Shown piece by piece: positions 6,377 through 12,922 of a stretch of 14,789 nucleotides of DNA. Below the pieces are notes generated by a model. The model ran no database searches and was not told where the DNA came from. It worked only from the letters and a program-made list of their open reading frames with translations. The DNA lies in assembly GCA_036265915.1 (NCBI GenBank), contig DATAOC010000089.1:1-14789 (forward strand). Direction: 5' to 3'. This DNA comes from AR12 sp036265915. Lineage in GTDB: Bacteria > Methylomirabilota > Methylomirabilia > Rokubacteriales > CSP1-6. A program made the translations under genes and the position numbers. The stretch's first letter is position 1, and each line of letters starts with the position of its first letter.

Positions 6377-7930
6377 TCACGACCTCCTCGACGGCGATGC
6401 CATCGTCGCCGATAGTAGCACGCGCTCTTCCGCCCTCGCGGCGCGGCCGAGCGCGACGACGAAGATCGCGTCGTCTCCACTCGCTGCGGGCGAGAAGAAT
6501 CGAACGACGTCGGCGTCGTAGAACGTCAGCCCGCTGGCGCCGAAGCCCAGCGAGTACGCCGCGAGGTACGCCCGACCGCCGGCGAGGCCGGCCTCGAGAT
6601 TCACCAGGCGGTATCCTCGCTCGCCGAAGGCCCAGAGCGCCTCGTTCAGCGGGGCGAGGAAATAGATGACGGCGGCGGCGTCGCCGCCGAGCGGCTGCTC
6701 GAGGGTGAGGAACGCCGACTGCCGACGGAAGTCGCCGGCAGCCAGCGCGACCAGGGCGTGGGCCTCCGCGACGTAGCGATACGATCCCGGCGCGACGCCG
6801 TCGACCGCGTTGATGACGAGGTAGACATCGACGAGTCCGCCGGCGACGTCGCCCGGGATCGGCCGACTCGCGGCCCAGAGCGCGGCGGCGAACTCGTCGA
6901 GCTCGAGGGCGGTGTGCGCGAACCGGCGCGTCGAGCCACGGCGCTGGATCGTCTCGCCGAGACCGCGGCCACGGGCGAGATCCGGCTGCGGCAGCGCGAT
7001 GCGCGGCGCCGCGAGGGCACGCGGCGCCGGCGGGCGCGTGTGACGCCATGCTCGCACGGCGTCGGGCGCGGACAGCGCGGACGCGGACACCTGCTCGCGG
7101 AGCAGCGGATAGTCGACGTGCCGCTGGGACAGCGGCATCACCGCATGAACCGCATCGCCGATCTCCGCCGCGACGCCGCTCGCATCCCGAGCGCGCGCGT
7201 TCTCGGGCCCGACGGCGAGCAGCTCCAGCGCGGTCTCCTGGCTGACGTCGAGACCGAGCAGCCGATTGACGTCGTCGTCGACGAAGCCGGCCAGCAGACG
7301 CGGCGAAAGGCTCAGCGCATTGCCCACGGCGAGCGCGTTGGCCAGCATGGTTCCCGAGTCCCAGAACAGATGCCGATAGCCGCGCGCCTGGTACTTCCAC
7401 GTGTTGCGCCAGTAGATGGCCGTGAAGATCAGCGTGCACGCACGACGCGCCAGCGAGTCGTCGGCGGCGGCGACCGCGAGCGCGCCTCGCACGTCGGCGG
7501 CACGCAGCCGGCGCAGCACGAAATCGCCCGGGGAGAAATGATAGAGGCCGGCCTCGAGGCCGTCGACGTCACCGGCGGCGAGGTACACCTCGGTCTGGTA
7601 CAACGCGCCGGTCGACGCCGCCGCGCGAAACAGCACCTCGGCGCCGCCGGCATACTCCTTCTTCTTCGTGATGCCCGCCGTGTAATAGAGCAGCGCGGTC
7701 AGCGAGCCGAGCGTCAATGGCGCCGGCGGCGTCGCGTCGCCGACGAGCGCGTGCAGCGCCGGCACCGGCAGCGCGTCGACCTCGCGCGGCAACGACACCG
7801 CCGGCGCGTCGAGATAGACCTTGAACGGAAACGGCTTGATATCCCAGTCGAGCGTGTGGCCGGAGCTCCGGACGGACTCGGGCGAGTGGGCGGTGGCGTC
7901 GTGAAAGCGGCGGGCCTGCTCGCCGGTCAT
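6377..7930 (-). CDS. SagB/ThcOx-family oxidoreductase with two nitroreductase-like domains
   Basis: A 517-aa protein with two tandem nitroreductase-fold (FMN) halves, roughly residues 15-275 and 320-505. The first has PREVDALPVPALH, a GSLTALLYYTAGIT helix, FRAAASTGALYQTEVYL (101-117) and YRHLFWDSGTMLANAL (185-200). The second has RRGSTRRFAHTALELDEFAAALWAAS (330-355) and ERGYRLVNLEAGLAGGRAYLAAYSLGFGASGLTFYD (437-472). SagB enzymes oxidise azolines to azoles in RiPP pathways. Stand-alone tandem members are common in soil bacteria and their substrate is unknown. No YcaO, precursor peptide or protease gene is nearby. The ATG at 7928-7930 has no ribosome site but a GATAAT -10-like box 7 nt upstream. 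It is followed by an aminotransferase gene in the same unit. The C-terminal tail after about residue 505 is low-complexity. Confidence 0.85.
   Translation of the reverse strand: MTGEQARRFHDATAHSPESVRSSGHTLDWDIKPFPFKVYLDAPAVSLPREVDALPVPALHALVGDATPPAPLTLGSLTALLYYTAGITKKKEYAGGAEVLFRAAASTGALYQTEVYLAAGDVDGLEAGLYHFSPGDFVLRRLRAADVRGALAVAAADDSLARRACTLIFTAIYWRNTWKYQARGYRHLFWDSGTMLANALAVGNALSLSPRLLAGFVDDDVNRLLGLDVSQETALELLAVGPENARARDASGVAAEIGDAVHAVMPLSQRHVDYPLLREQVSASALSAPDAVRAWRHTRPPAPRALAAPRIALPQPDLARGRGLGETIQRRGSTRRFAHTALELDEFAAALWAASRPIPGDVAGGLVDVYLVINAVDGVAPGSYRYVAEAHALVALAAGDFRRQSAFLTLEQPLGGDAAAVIYFLAPLNEALWAFGERGYRLVNLEAGLAGGRAYLAAYSLGFGASGLTFYDADVVRFFSPAASGDDAIFVVALGRAARAEERVLLSATMASPSRRS
6382..6388 (-). 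promoter_or_regulatory. Ribosome binding site fixing the aminotransferase start
   Basis: AGGAGGT on the minus strand lies 9 nt before the ATG at 6372, inside the last codons of the SagB-like gene. It rules out the longer arginine-rich reading that would begin near 6480. Confidence 0.8.
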
Positions 7931-7937
7931 GCCGTCG

Positions 7938-7943
7938 ATTATC
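7938..7943 (-). promoter_or_regulatory. -10-like hexamer before the SagB-like gene
   Basis: GATAAT on the minus strand ends 7 nt before the ATG at 7930. It matches TATAAT at five of six positions. No ribosome site lies between, consistent with a leaderless transcript for the SagB-aminotransferase unit. Confidence 0.45.
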
Positions 7944-7976
7944 GCCCGCCTTCCGTGGCGAGAGGGAAACGGTTTA

Positions 7977-7994
7977 CCTGCCGCAGTGGGCAGG
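7977..7994. repeat. Inverted repeat in the divergent gap
   Basis: CCTGCC (7977-7982) and GGCAGG (7989-7994) form a perfect 6-bp inverted repeat around a 6-nt spacer. It sits 34-51 nt upstream of the -10-like box of the SagB-like gene and 90 nt before the plus-strand small ORF. It could be an operator for a dimeric regulator, or a chance hairpin in GC-rich DNA. Confidence 0.3.
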
Positions 7995-8083
7995 CCGCTA
8001 CCGCCGCCGGCGTCTGGCGCGGCGATTCGACACGCGCCGAGGGCTCCGCGCGTGTCGGCATCGACGTTGCACTACCGGACGGC

Positions 8084-8254
8084 ATGCGAACCACGAACTC
8101 GTTCGATCTGTGGAGCACCGAGCAAGTCCTGCTGGTCTACGAGCGGTACTTCGGCAAGCTGGACCCCAAGGCGCGCCGCCGGATCGTCGAGGACGCGCGC
8201 CTCAACGGCTGGGATCGCACCTGGGGCGACGGCATCGAGCTGCTCGCCGCGTAG
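8084..8254 (+). CDS. Small 56-aa protein, unknown function
   Basis: A short plus-strand ORF beginning MRTTNSFDLWSTEQVLLVYE. The composition is ordinary (mixed acidic, basic and aromatic residues), unlike the arginine-rich antisense frames around it. It predicts as a compact helical protein with repeated helix-like stretches (TEQVLLVYERYFGKL, PKARRRIVEDARLNG) and a W-D-R-T-W-G-D-G-I-E-L-L end. It has no signal peptide or cysteines. The ATG at 8084 has no clear ribosome site. An in-frame reading extends upstream without another good start. It faces mtnA with one nucleotide between the two stop codons and is divergent from the SagB-like gene. I do not recognise a family. Conserved translation in relatives would decide whether it is real. 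Confidence 0.55.
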   Translation: MRTTNSFDLWSTEQVLLVYERYFGKLDPKARRRIVEDARLNGWDRTWGDGIELLAA

Positions 8255-8255
8255 C

Positions 8256-9278
8256 TCAGAAGCTGTACGGGGGCCGGAAGACGCCGCGCTCGGTGATGAT
8301 GGCCGCGATGAGCCCGGCCGGCGTCACGTCGAAGGCGGGATTGTAGACCGGCGAGCCGTCGGGCGCGGTCTGCTGACCGCCCACGCGCCGGACCTCCAGC
8401 CCGTCGCGTTCCTCGATCGGAATGTCGGCGCCTGAGGCCAGGCTCGCATCGATCGTGGAGAACGGCGCCGCGATGTAGAACGGCACGCCGTGGTGACGCG
8501 CGAGCACCGCCAGCGCGTAGGTGCCGATCTTGTTCGCGGTGTCGCCGTTGGCCGCGATCCGGTCGGCACCGGTCACGACGAGGTCCACTTGCCCCCGCGC
8601 CATCACCGAGCCGGCGGCGACGTCCGCGATGAGACGATGCGGGATGCCCTCGCGCACGCATTCCCAGGCCGTCAGCCGCGAGCCCTGCATGACCGGGCGC
8701 GTCTCGTCGACCCAGAGCATCGAGAGCTTGCCTTGCGTGTGCGCCGAGCGCACGACGCCGAGCGCCGTGCCGTAGCCCGCCGTCGCGAGCGCCCCCGCGT
8801 TGCAGTGGGTCAGGATGCGCGCGTGGTCGGGAACGAGTTCCGCCCCGTGATCGCCGAGCGCGCGGTTGGCCGCGAGGTCCTCGGCGAGAATCGCCTGCGC
8901 CTCGGCCAGCAGCCGCGCGCGCACCTCGTCCACCGGACGGGTCCGCAGGCTCTCGGCGATCCGGCGCATGCGATCCAGCGCCCAGAAGAGATTCACCGCG
9001 GTCGGCCGCGTCGCCGCGAGCCCCTTCACCGCGCTCTCGACGTCGGCGAGGAGCGCGTCGGTGGACGTGGCACCGCTCGTGGCGGCCGCCAGAGCCACGC
9101 CGAAGGCGGCCGCCACGCCGATCGCGGGCGCGCCGCGGACGACGAGTGTGCGGATCGCGTCGGCGACGTCTTCCCAGCGCGCGTACTCGCGCTCGACCTC
9201 GCGGGCGGGGAGCAGCGTCTGGTCGAGGAGCACGAGCCGGCCGGCGACGAAGCGGACCGGCGCGATGGGTGCGGTCAC
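8256..9278 (-). CDS. mtnA: S-methyl-5-thioribose-1-phosphate isomerase
   Basis: Converts methylthioribose-1-phosphate to methylthioribulose-1-phosphate in the methionine salvage pathway, a cytosolic step. At 340 aa it has the family length. From the GTG start, landmarks are LLDQTLLP near the N-terminus, RGAPAIGVAAAFG (48-60), THCNAGALATAGYGTALG (157-174) with catalytic Cys159, and TGADRIAANGD (236-246) with Asp239. In the B. subtilis enzyme the equivalents are Cys160 and Asp240. The GTG at 9276-9278 overlaps the previous gene's TGA as GTGA, which argues for coupled translation and against the longer reading. It is related to eIF2B-alpha-type proteins, but the catalytic pair supports MtnA. No other methionine salvage gene is seen in the window. 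Its stop lies 1 nt from the stop of the convergent small ORF. Confidence 0.94.
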   Translation of the reverse strand: MTAPIAPVRFVAGRLVLLDQTLLPAREVEREYARWEDVADAIRTLVVRGAPAIGVAAAFGVALAAATSGATSTDALLADVESAVKGLAATRPTAVNLFWALDRMRRIAESLRTRPVDEVRARLLAEAQAILAEDLAANRALGDHGAELVPDHARILTHCNAGALATAGYGTALGVVRSAHTQGKLSMLWVDETRPVMQGSRLTAWECVREGIPHRLIADVAAGSVMARGQVDLVVTGADRIAANGDTANKIGTYALAVLARHHGVPFYIAAPFSTIDASLASGADIPIEERDGLEVRRVGGQQTAPDGSPVYNPAFDVTPAGLIAAIITERGVFRPPYSF

Positions 9279-9640
9279 TGGGTGCGCAGCGCGCCCCACC
9301 AGCCGGCCGCGCGGCGCAGCGCCGCGTCGATGTCGGCGTTCAGCTTGAAGTTCCACGCTTTGCCGCCCTCGCGCTCCAGCCGCCCGTCCACGCTGAACCC
9401 CTCCGGGCGTGTCTCGCCGTTGAGCCAGGCGCCACCGCTGTAGCCGCGGTCGCCGAAGACGCGGGCGCCGAGGCGGAAGCCGTTCAGGCCGAGCTTGAGA
9501 TCGACGTCGAGCGACGAGCGATCGCTCGCCGCCGGCGCGTCCGGCTCGGCCGGCGCCAGCGAGTTATGATCGGCGACCGCGGGCGCCGCCACCAGTGTCA
9601 AGAGTCCCAGTGCCATCAGCATCAGCAGAGTGGTTCGCAT
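9275..9640 (-). CDS. Exported protein of unknown function, coupled to mtnA
   Basis: A 121-aa protein starting at ATG 9638-9640. The ATG two codons earlier (9644-9646) touches the GGAGG directly, while the chosen one sits 6 nt away, a normal spacing. Residues 1-23 are a signal peptide (RTTLLMLMALGLLTLVAAPAVA, cleavage after A-V-A). After a Pro/Ala/Asp linker comes a strand-like region with repeated glycines (DLKLGLNGFRLGARVFGDRGYSGGAWLNGE). A charged, amphipathic C-terminal part (EREGGKAWNFKLNADIDAALRRAAGWW) follows. It would act in the periplasm or at the envelope. It follows divIVA by 22 nt and overlaps mtnA by 4 nt, joining the division-cluster tail to the salvage gene. No family is recognised. 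A beta-structured envelope protein is a guess from the pattern. Confidence 0.75.
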   Translation of the reverse strand: MRTTLLMLMALGLLTLVAAPAVADHNSLAPAEPDAPAASDRSSLDVDLKLGLNGFRLGARVFGDRGYSGGAWLNGETRPEGFSVDGRLEREGGKAWNFKLNADIDAALRRAAGWWGALRTQ

Positions 9641-9646
9641 CGTCAT

Positions 9647-9651
9647 CCTCC
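9647..9651 (-). promoter_or_regulatory. Ribosome binding site choosing between two close ATGs
   Basis: GGAGG on the minus strand directly abuts an ATG at 9644-9646 (0 nt) and lies 6 nt from the in-frame ATG at 9638-9640. The spacing favours the second ATG as the start of the exported protein. Confidence 0.7.
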
Positions 9652-9662
9652 GGGGCGTCGAA

Positions 9663-10136
9663 TCACGTCGCGGACTCGTCGGCCTCGGTCACCTGCTCGG
9701 CGCCGAGGAGCCGCTGATATCGCTCGAGGGTCGACGCCACTTCCTCGAAGACCTGTCGGCGCATGCGGCGCAGGGCATGGATCTCGGTGCGAATCCGCGC
9801 TTCTTCGCCGCGGACGGCTTCCAGCACCTTCTCCGCGCGCAGCTCCGCCTCGCGCACGATCAGCTCCGACTCGCGACGCGCGGAGGCCTTCATCTCCTCC
9901 GCCAGCCGCTGCGTGGTCACGAGCGTCTCCTGCAGGCTCTTCTCGCGCTCGGCGACGCCGCGCGAGCGCTCCTCGATGGCGGCCATCTGCTCCTTGAGCA
10001 GCGCCGTCTCCTTGAGGACCGACTCGTAGTCCTCGGCCACGTCGTCCAGGAAGGCGTCGACTTCCTGGGGATCGTAGCCCTTGAGCATCTTGGACGTGAA
10101 CTGCTGCTGGCGGATGTCGTGCGGCGTGATGCGCAT
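9663..10136 (-). CDS. divIVA: DivIVA-domain protein
   Basis: A 157-aa coiled-coil protein of the DivIVA/GpsB type. It binds curved or septal membrane and recruits division, growth or chromosome-anchoring partners. The N-terminal domain is clear: ITPHDIRQQQFTSKMLKGYDPQEVDAFLDD (3-32) with the G-Y-D-x-x-E-V-D-x-F-L hallmark. Residues about 35-150 are an almost unbroken heptad-rich, Glu/Arg-rich coiled coil. In well-studied DivIVA an exposed aromatic and basic pair near residues 17-18 inserts into the membrane; here the equivalent loop has K16-M17-L18-K19. The ATG (10134-10136) has a GAGG site in the 10-nt gap after yggT. The yggS-proC-yggT-divIVA order is conserved downstream of ftsZ in many bacteria. 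Confidence 0.93.
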   Translation of the reverse strand: MRITPHDIRQQQFTSKMLKGYDPQEVDAFLDDVAEDYESVLKETALLKEQMAAIEERSRGVAEREKSLQETLVTTQRLAEEMKASARRESELIVREAELRAEKVLEAVRGEEARIRTEIHALRRMRRQVFEEVASTLERYQRLLGAEQVTEADESAT

Positions 10137-10146
10137 CAGGGCCTCG

Positions 10147-10446
10147 CTATCTCAGGCTGAGCGCCAGGTCGCGCAGGGAATACACGAGAAACGAATCCAG
10201 AAAATAGATGGCCAGAATGACGACCATCGGCGACAGGTCGATGCCCATCTGCAGCGTGGGCAGCCGATGACGGATGGGTCTCAGCACCGGCTCCGTGACG
10301 CGGTAGAGAAAGCGCACGATCGGATTGAACGGATCGGGATTCACCCAGGACAGCACCGCGCGCGCGATGATGATCCAGAAGTACGCCTGCAGCACGAGAT
10401 GGACCAGGTTGGCCACGGCCATCAGGAGGTTGCCGGCCAGGAACAC
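10147..10446 (-). CDS. yggT: YggT family integral membrane protein
   Basis: A 99-aa membrane protein with two hydrophobic segments, at about residues 5-33 (LLMAVANLVHLVLQAYFWIIIARAVLSW) and 70-94 (LSPMVVILAIYFLDSFLVYSL). Between them is the conserved loop NPDPFNPIVRFLYRVTEPVLRPIRHRLP, diagnostic for YggT (also called YlmG). Members have been linked to envelope stress, osmotic tolerance and, in plastids and cyanobacteria, division-site or nucleoid arrangement. The exact role is not settled. The start is GTG (10444-10446), overlapping the proC stop as TAGTG, so translation is probably coupled to proC. The length is typical for the single-domain form. Confidence 0.93.
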   Translation of the reverse strand: MFLAGNLLMAVANLVHLVLQAYFWIIIARAVLSWVNPDPFNPIVRFLYRVTEPVLRPIRHRLPTLQMGIDLSPMVVILAIYFLDSFLVYSLRDLALSLR

Positions 10447-11270
10447 TACGCGGGTCCACGCCCGAGCTCGCGTGAGCGCAGCGTCGCGCGCTCCACCGCC
10501 CGGATGAACGTGGTGCGGATGCCGCCCTCCTCCAGCGCCGCGATGCCGGCGATGGTCGTTCCCCCCGGCGATGACACCATGTCCTTGAGCGCGCCCGGAT
10601 GCAGACCGGTCTCCGACAGCAGCGTGGCGGCGCCGAGCACCGTCTGCGTCGCCAGCGTCATGGCGGTGGCGCGATCGAGTCCCATCTTCACGCCACCGTC
10701 GGCGAGCGACTCGATCACGATGGCCACGTACGCGGGCCCCGACCCGGACAGGCCGGTGACCGCATCCATGTGGTCCTCGTCGAGCACCACGACCTTGCCG
10801 ACGGCCGCGAAGATCTCCTGCGCGGTCTCGAGGTCGTCGACGTCCAGTCCCGCCGTCCTGGCGATGGCGGTCACACCCTGCAGCACGAGGGCCGGCGTGT
10901 TCGGCATCACCCTGATGAGCCGCGGATACTTGCCCAGCACCGACTGGATCGTCGCCGTCGACACACCGGCGGCCAGCGAGATGAGCAGCGGACGGTTCGT
11001 GAGCGCCGGCATCGCCTCGCGCAGCACCGGGGCCATGATCTGCGGCTTCACGGCGAGGATGACGACGTCCGCCTCGGTGACCAGCGCGGCGTTGCCGTCG
11101 AGCGCGCGCACGCCGTACTGGTCGGCGAGCTGGCGCGTGCGCTCCCTCCGGACGTCGCTCACCACGATGGCGTCGGCGGGAACCAGGTTGGACTCGACGA
11201 GCCCGCGGATGAGCGCCTCGCCCATGTTGCCGCCGCCAACGAACCCCACCTTCTTGCCCTTGACGCTCAT
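10446..11270 (-). CDS. proC: Pyrroline-5-carboxylate reductase
   Basis: Reduces pyrroline-5-carboxylate to proline with NAD(P)H, the last step of proline synthesis, in the cytoplasm. At 274 aa it has the usual length. The Rossmann loop GFVGGGNMGEAL is at residues 9-20. AVKPQ (73-77) and RVMPNTPALV (120-129) are the cofactor/substrate contacts. The P5CR signature lies around GLSGSGPAY (173-181) and MVSSPGGTTIAGI (231-243). The ATG (11268-11270) has a GAGGTG site overlapping the end of yggS, 4 nt away. yggT starts on its stop. It sits in the division-cluster tail by conserved order rather than shared function. No odd features are seen in the frame. Confidence 0.96.
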   Translation of the reverse strand: MSVKGKKVGFVGGGNMGEALIRGLVESNLVPADAIVVSDVRRERTRQLADQYGVRALDGNAALVTEADVVILAVKPQIMAPVLREAMPALTNRPLLISLAAGVSTATIQSVLGKYPRLIRVMPNTPALVLQGVTAIARTAGLDVDDLETAQEIFAAVGKVVVLDEDHMDAVTGLSGSGPAYVAIVIESLADGGVKMGLDRATAMTLATQTVLGAATLLSETGLHPGALKDMVSSPGGTTIAGIAALEEGGIRTTFIRAVERATLRSRELGRGPA

Positions 11271-11274
11271 CCGC

Positions 11275-11979
11275 TCACCTCACGTCCGGATAGCCGGGCA
11301 CGCCAGGCAGCCGCGGCACGCGCGGACCGAAGATGGCCGTCCCCACGCGCACCATGGTGGCGCCCTCCTCGATGGCGACCTCGAAATCCCCGCTCATTCC
11401 CATCGACAGGTCCGGCAGCCCGTGACGCTCGGCGAGCTTGCGCAGGCCGCGGAACCACGCGCGCGCGTCCTCGGCGCGCTCCACGGGCGGCGGGATCGTC
11501 ATCAGCCCACGCACGCGCAGCCCCGCGAGCGCCGCGACGGCGTCGACCGCCGTCTCCACCGCCTCCGGCGGCCAGCCGCCCTTGGACAGCTCGCCCGCCA
11601 TGTTCACCTGCACGAACACGTCGACGGTGCGGCTCTTGGCGCGAGCGCGCCGATCGAGCTCGCGAGCGAGATCGATGCGGTCCACGGAATGAATGACGTC
11701 GAAGATCTCCAGCGCGTCGCGGACCTTGTTGGTCTGCAGGTGTCCGATGAGGTGCCAGGGAACGGGCCGTCCGAGCTCCGCGACCTTGTCCCGGGCCTCC
11801 TGCACCCGGTTCTCGCCGAGCGCGGTGAGGCCCGCGGCGAGCGCGGCGCGGATGCGCGCGACGTCGACGGTCTTCGACACGCCGACGAGCAGCACGTCCT
11901 CGGGGCGCCGACCGGCCCGCTCCGCGGCACGCGCGACGCGCTCGTGCACGCGCTCGAGATTCGCGCGGATGTCCTGCAT
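11275..11979 (-). CDS. yggS: YggS/PLPBP family PLP-homeostasis protein
   Basis: A 234-aa cytosolic PLP-binding protein (alanine-racemase N-terminal fold, no known catalysis) that buffers pyridoxal phosphate and affects amino acid pools. The ATG at 11977-11979 puts the PLP lysine at Lys36 in VGVSKTVDVARI, the same number as in E. coli YggS. GENRVQEARDK, WHLIGHLQTNK, HSVDRIDLA, VNMAGELSKGG, GLMTIPPP, LSMGMSGDFEVAIEEGATMVRVGTAIFG follow in family order. A GTG at 11986-11988 is a rival start, 5 nt after a TAGAAT box at 11994-11999. Neither start has a strong ribosome site. It begins the yggS-proC-yggT-divIVA unit, 4 nt before proC, and follows pgeF after about 90 nt. Confidence 0.94.
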   Translation of the reverse strand: MQDIRANLERVHERVARAAERAGRRPEDVLLVGVSKTVDVARIRAALAAGLTALGENRVQEARDKVAELGRPVPWHLIGHLQTNKVRDALEIFDVIHSVDRIDLARELDRRARAKSRTVDVFVQVNMAGELSKGGWPPEAVETAVDAVAALAGLRVRGLMTIPPPVERAEDARAWFRGLRKLAERHGLPDLSMGMSGDFEVAIEEGATMVRVGTAIFGPRVPRLPGVPGYPDVR

Positions 11980-11993
11980 ACCCAGCACGGGGG

Positions 11994-11999
11994 ATTCTA
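11994..11999 (-). promoter_or_regulatory. -10-like hexamer before yggS
   Basis: TAGAAT on the minus strand ends 5 nt before the GTG at 11988 and 14 nt before the ATG at 11979. A transcript starting 6-8 nt downstream would be leaderless for the GTG or have a very short leader for the ATG. No -35 is recognisable. Confidence 0.4.
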
Positions 12000-12072
12000 G
12001 CACGCGGTCTTGCGCGTGGGCCGGGCGCCGTCACCCGCGCCGTGTGCGGAGACAGTGGCGTGTTGGCGCGGC

Positions 12073-12828
12073 CTACGGCAGCGCGGCGACGGTCACCAGG
12101 CGGCCGCGATTGCCCTTCCGGTAGGAGTAGAGAAGCTCGGGGTGACAGGCGGTACACAGCCGCGCGCTCTCGATCCGGTCTTGGGCGACGCCGGCGTCGA
12201 CGAGCAAAGCCTCGTTCGCCGTCCAGAGGTCGAGCATCACGTGCCCCGGCCGTGAGGGGCGGCTCCAGCCCGCGAGCCGCTCGGCCCCGAACGCCGCGGT
12301 GACATCGCGCATGACGGGCGCGTCGACCTCGTAGCAGCACGGGCCGATCGCGGGCGCGATGGCGACCCGTAGCCGCTCCGGGGCCGCCCCGAGCTCGCAG
12401 AGCGCCCGCACGGCCGCTTGCTGCGCGCGCTTCACCGTGCCGCGCCAGCCCACGTGCGCGACCGCGAGCGCGCCCGCCTCACGGTCCCACGCGACGATCG
12501 CGAGGCAGTCCGCGGTGAAGATCGCCAGCGACACGGCGCGCTCGGTCGTCGTCAGCACGTCGGCGGCCCCGGCGAAGCCGCCGGCGGCGCGCACGACGTC
12601 GGCACCGTGCACCTGCCGCGCGTACGCGACGCGGCCGAGATCGAGCCCGGCTGCCGCCAGCGTCTCCCGCGCATCGGCGTTGAAAGGCGCCGTCGGCTGC
12701 GACGGTGACGTCACGCCCGGGCAATGCCGCGTCGTGGTCACATGCGGCAACCCGGCCGCCTCGAGCGACGCAAACGTCCAGTACACAGGCGGATCGCCAT
12801 GCGGCTTCAGCGCCGCGGAAGCTGTCAT
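12073..12828 (-). CDS. pgeF: PgeF/YfiH multicopper-oxidase-fold (LACC1 family) enzyme
   Basis: A 251-aa cytosolic zinc enzyme of the DUF152/YfiH family, long annotated as polyphenol oxidase or laccase. Members act on purine nucleosides, and E. coli YfiH (PgeF) is a peptidoglycan-editing amidase that removes wrongly placed L-Ser. The metal site is visible: His74 in RQVHGADVV, Cys108 in TADCLAIVAWD, and His125 in AVAHVGWRGT, close to E. coli His71/Cys107/His124. IGPCCYEV, DLWTANEALL and CHPELLYSYRKGNRGRLVTVAAL complete the family pattern. The ATG at 12826-12828 is chosen over a GTG 21 nt upstream. It has no ribosome site but a TGTAAT box ends 9 nt away. It lies between ftsZ and yggS, the usual place, and a strong hairpin separates it from ftsZ. 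Confidence 0.93.
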   Translation of the reverse strand: MTASAALKPHGDPPVYWTFASLEAAGLPHVTTTRHCPGVTSPSQPTAPFNADARETLAAAGLDLGRVAYARQVHGADVVRAAGGFAGAADVLTTTERAVSLAIFTADCLAIVAWDREAGALAVAHVGWRGTVKRAQQAAVRALCELGAAPERLRVAIAPAIGPCCYEVDAPVMRDVTAAFGAERLAGWSRPSRPGHVMLDLWTANEALLVDAGVAQDRIESARLCTACHPELLYSYRKGNRGRLVTVAALP

Positions 12829-12837
12829 ACCGACATG

Positions 12838-12843
12838 ATTACA
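12838..12843 (-). promoter_or_regulatory. -10-like hexamer before pgeF
   Basis: TGTAAT on the minus strand ends 9 nt before the ATG at 12828. It matches five of six positions of TATAAT. No ribosome site or -35 is visible. Confidence 0.4.
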
Positions 12844-12922
12844 TGGCACCTGCTGCGCCCTCTCGCTGCCTCACTGCCAGAGAACGTGAAGGAGTGGAGG
12901 GATCGCCCGCATGGCAAGCCGC

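Noticed and set aside
2945..6669. Long plus-strand open frames opposite hisZ, the phosphatase and the aminotransferase
   Set aside because: Low-complexity antisense translations; the minus-strand genes have full catalytic motifs and proper starts.
6377..7930. Azole-forming RiPP cluster
   Set aside because: Only the SagB-like oxidase is present; no YcaO cyclodehydratase, precursor peptide, protease or exporter in the window.
10081..12000. A 639-aa plus-strand open frame opposite yggT, proC and yggS
   Set aside because: Ser/Arg/Pro-rich antisense product with no domain, overlapping three well-supported genes.
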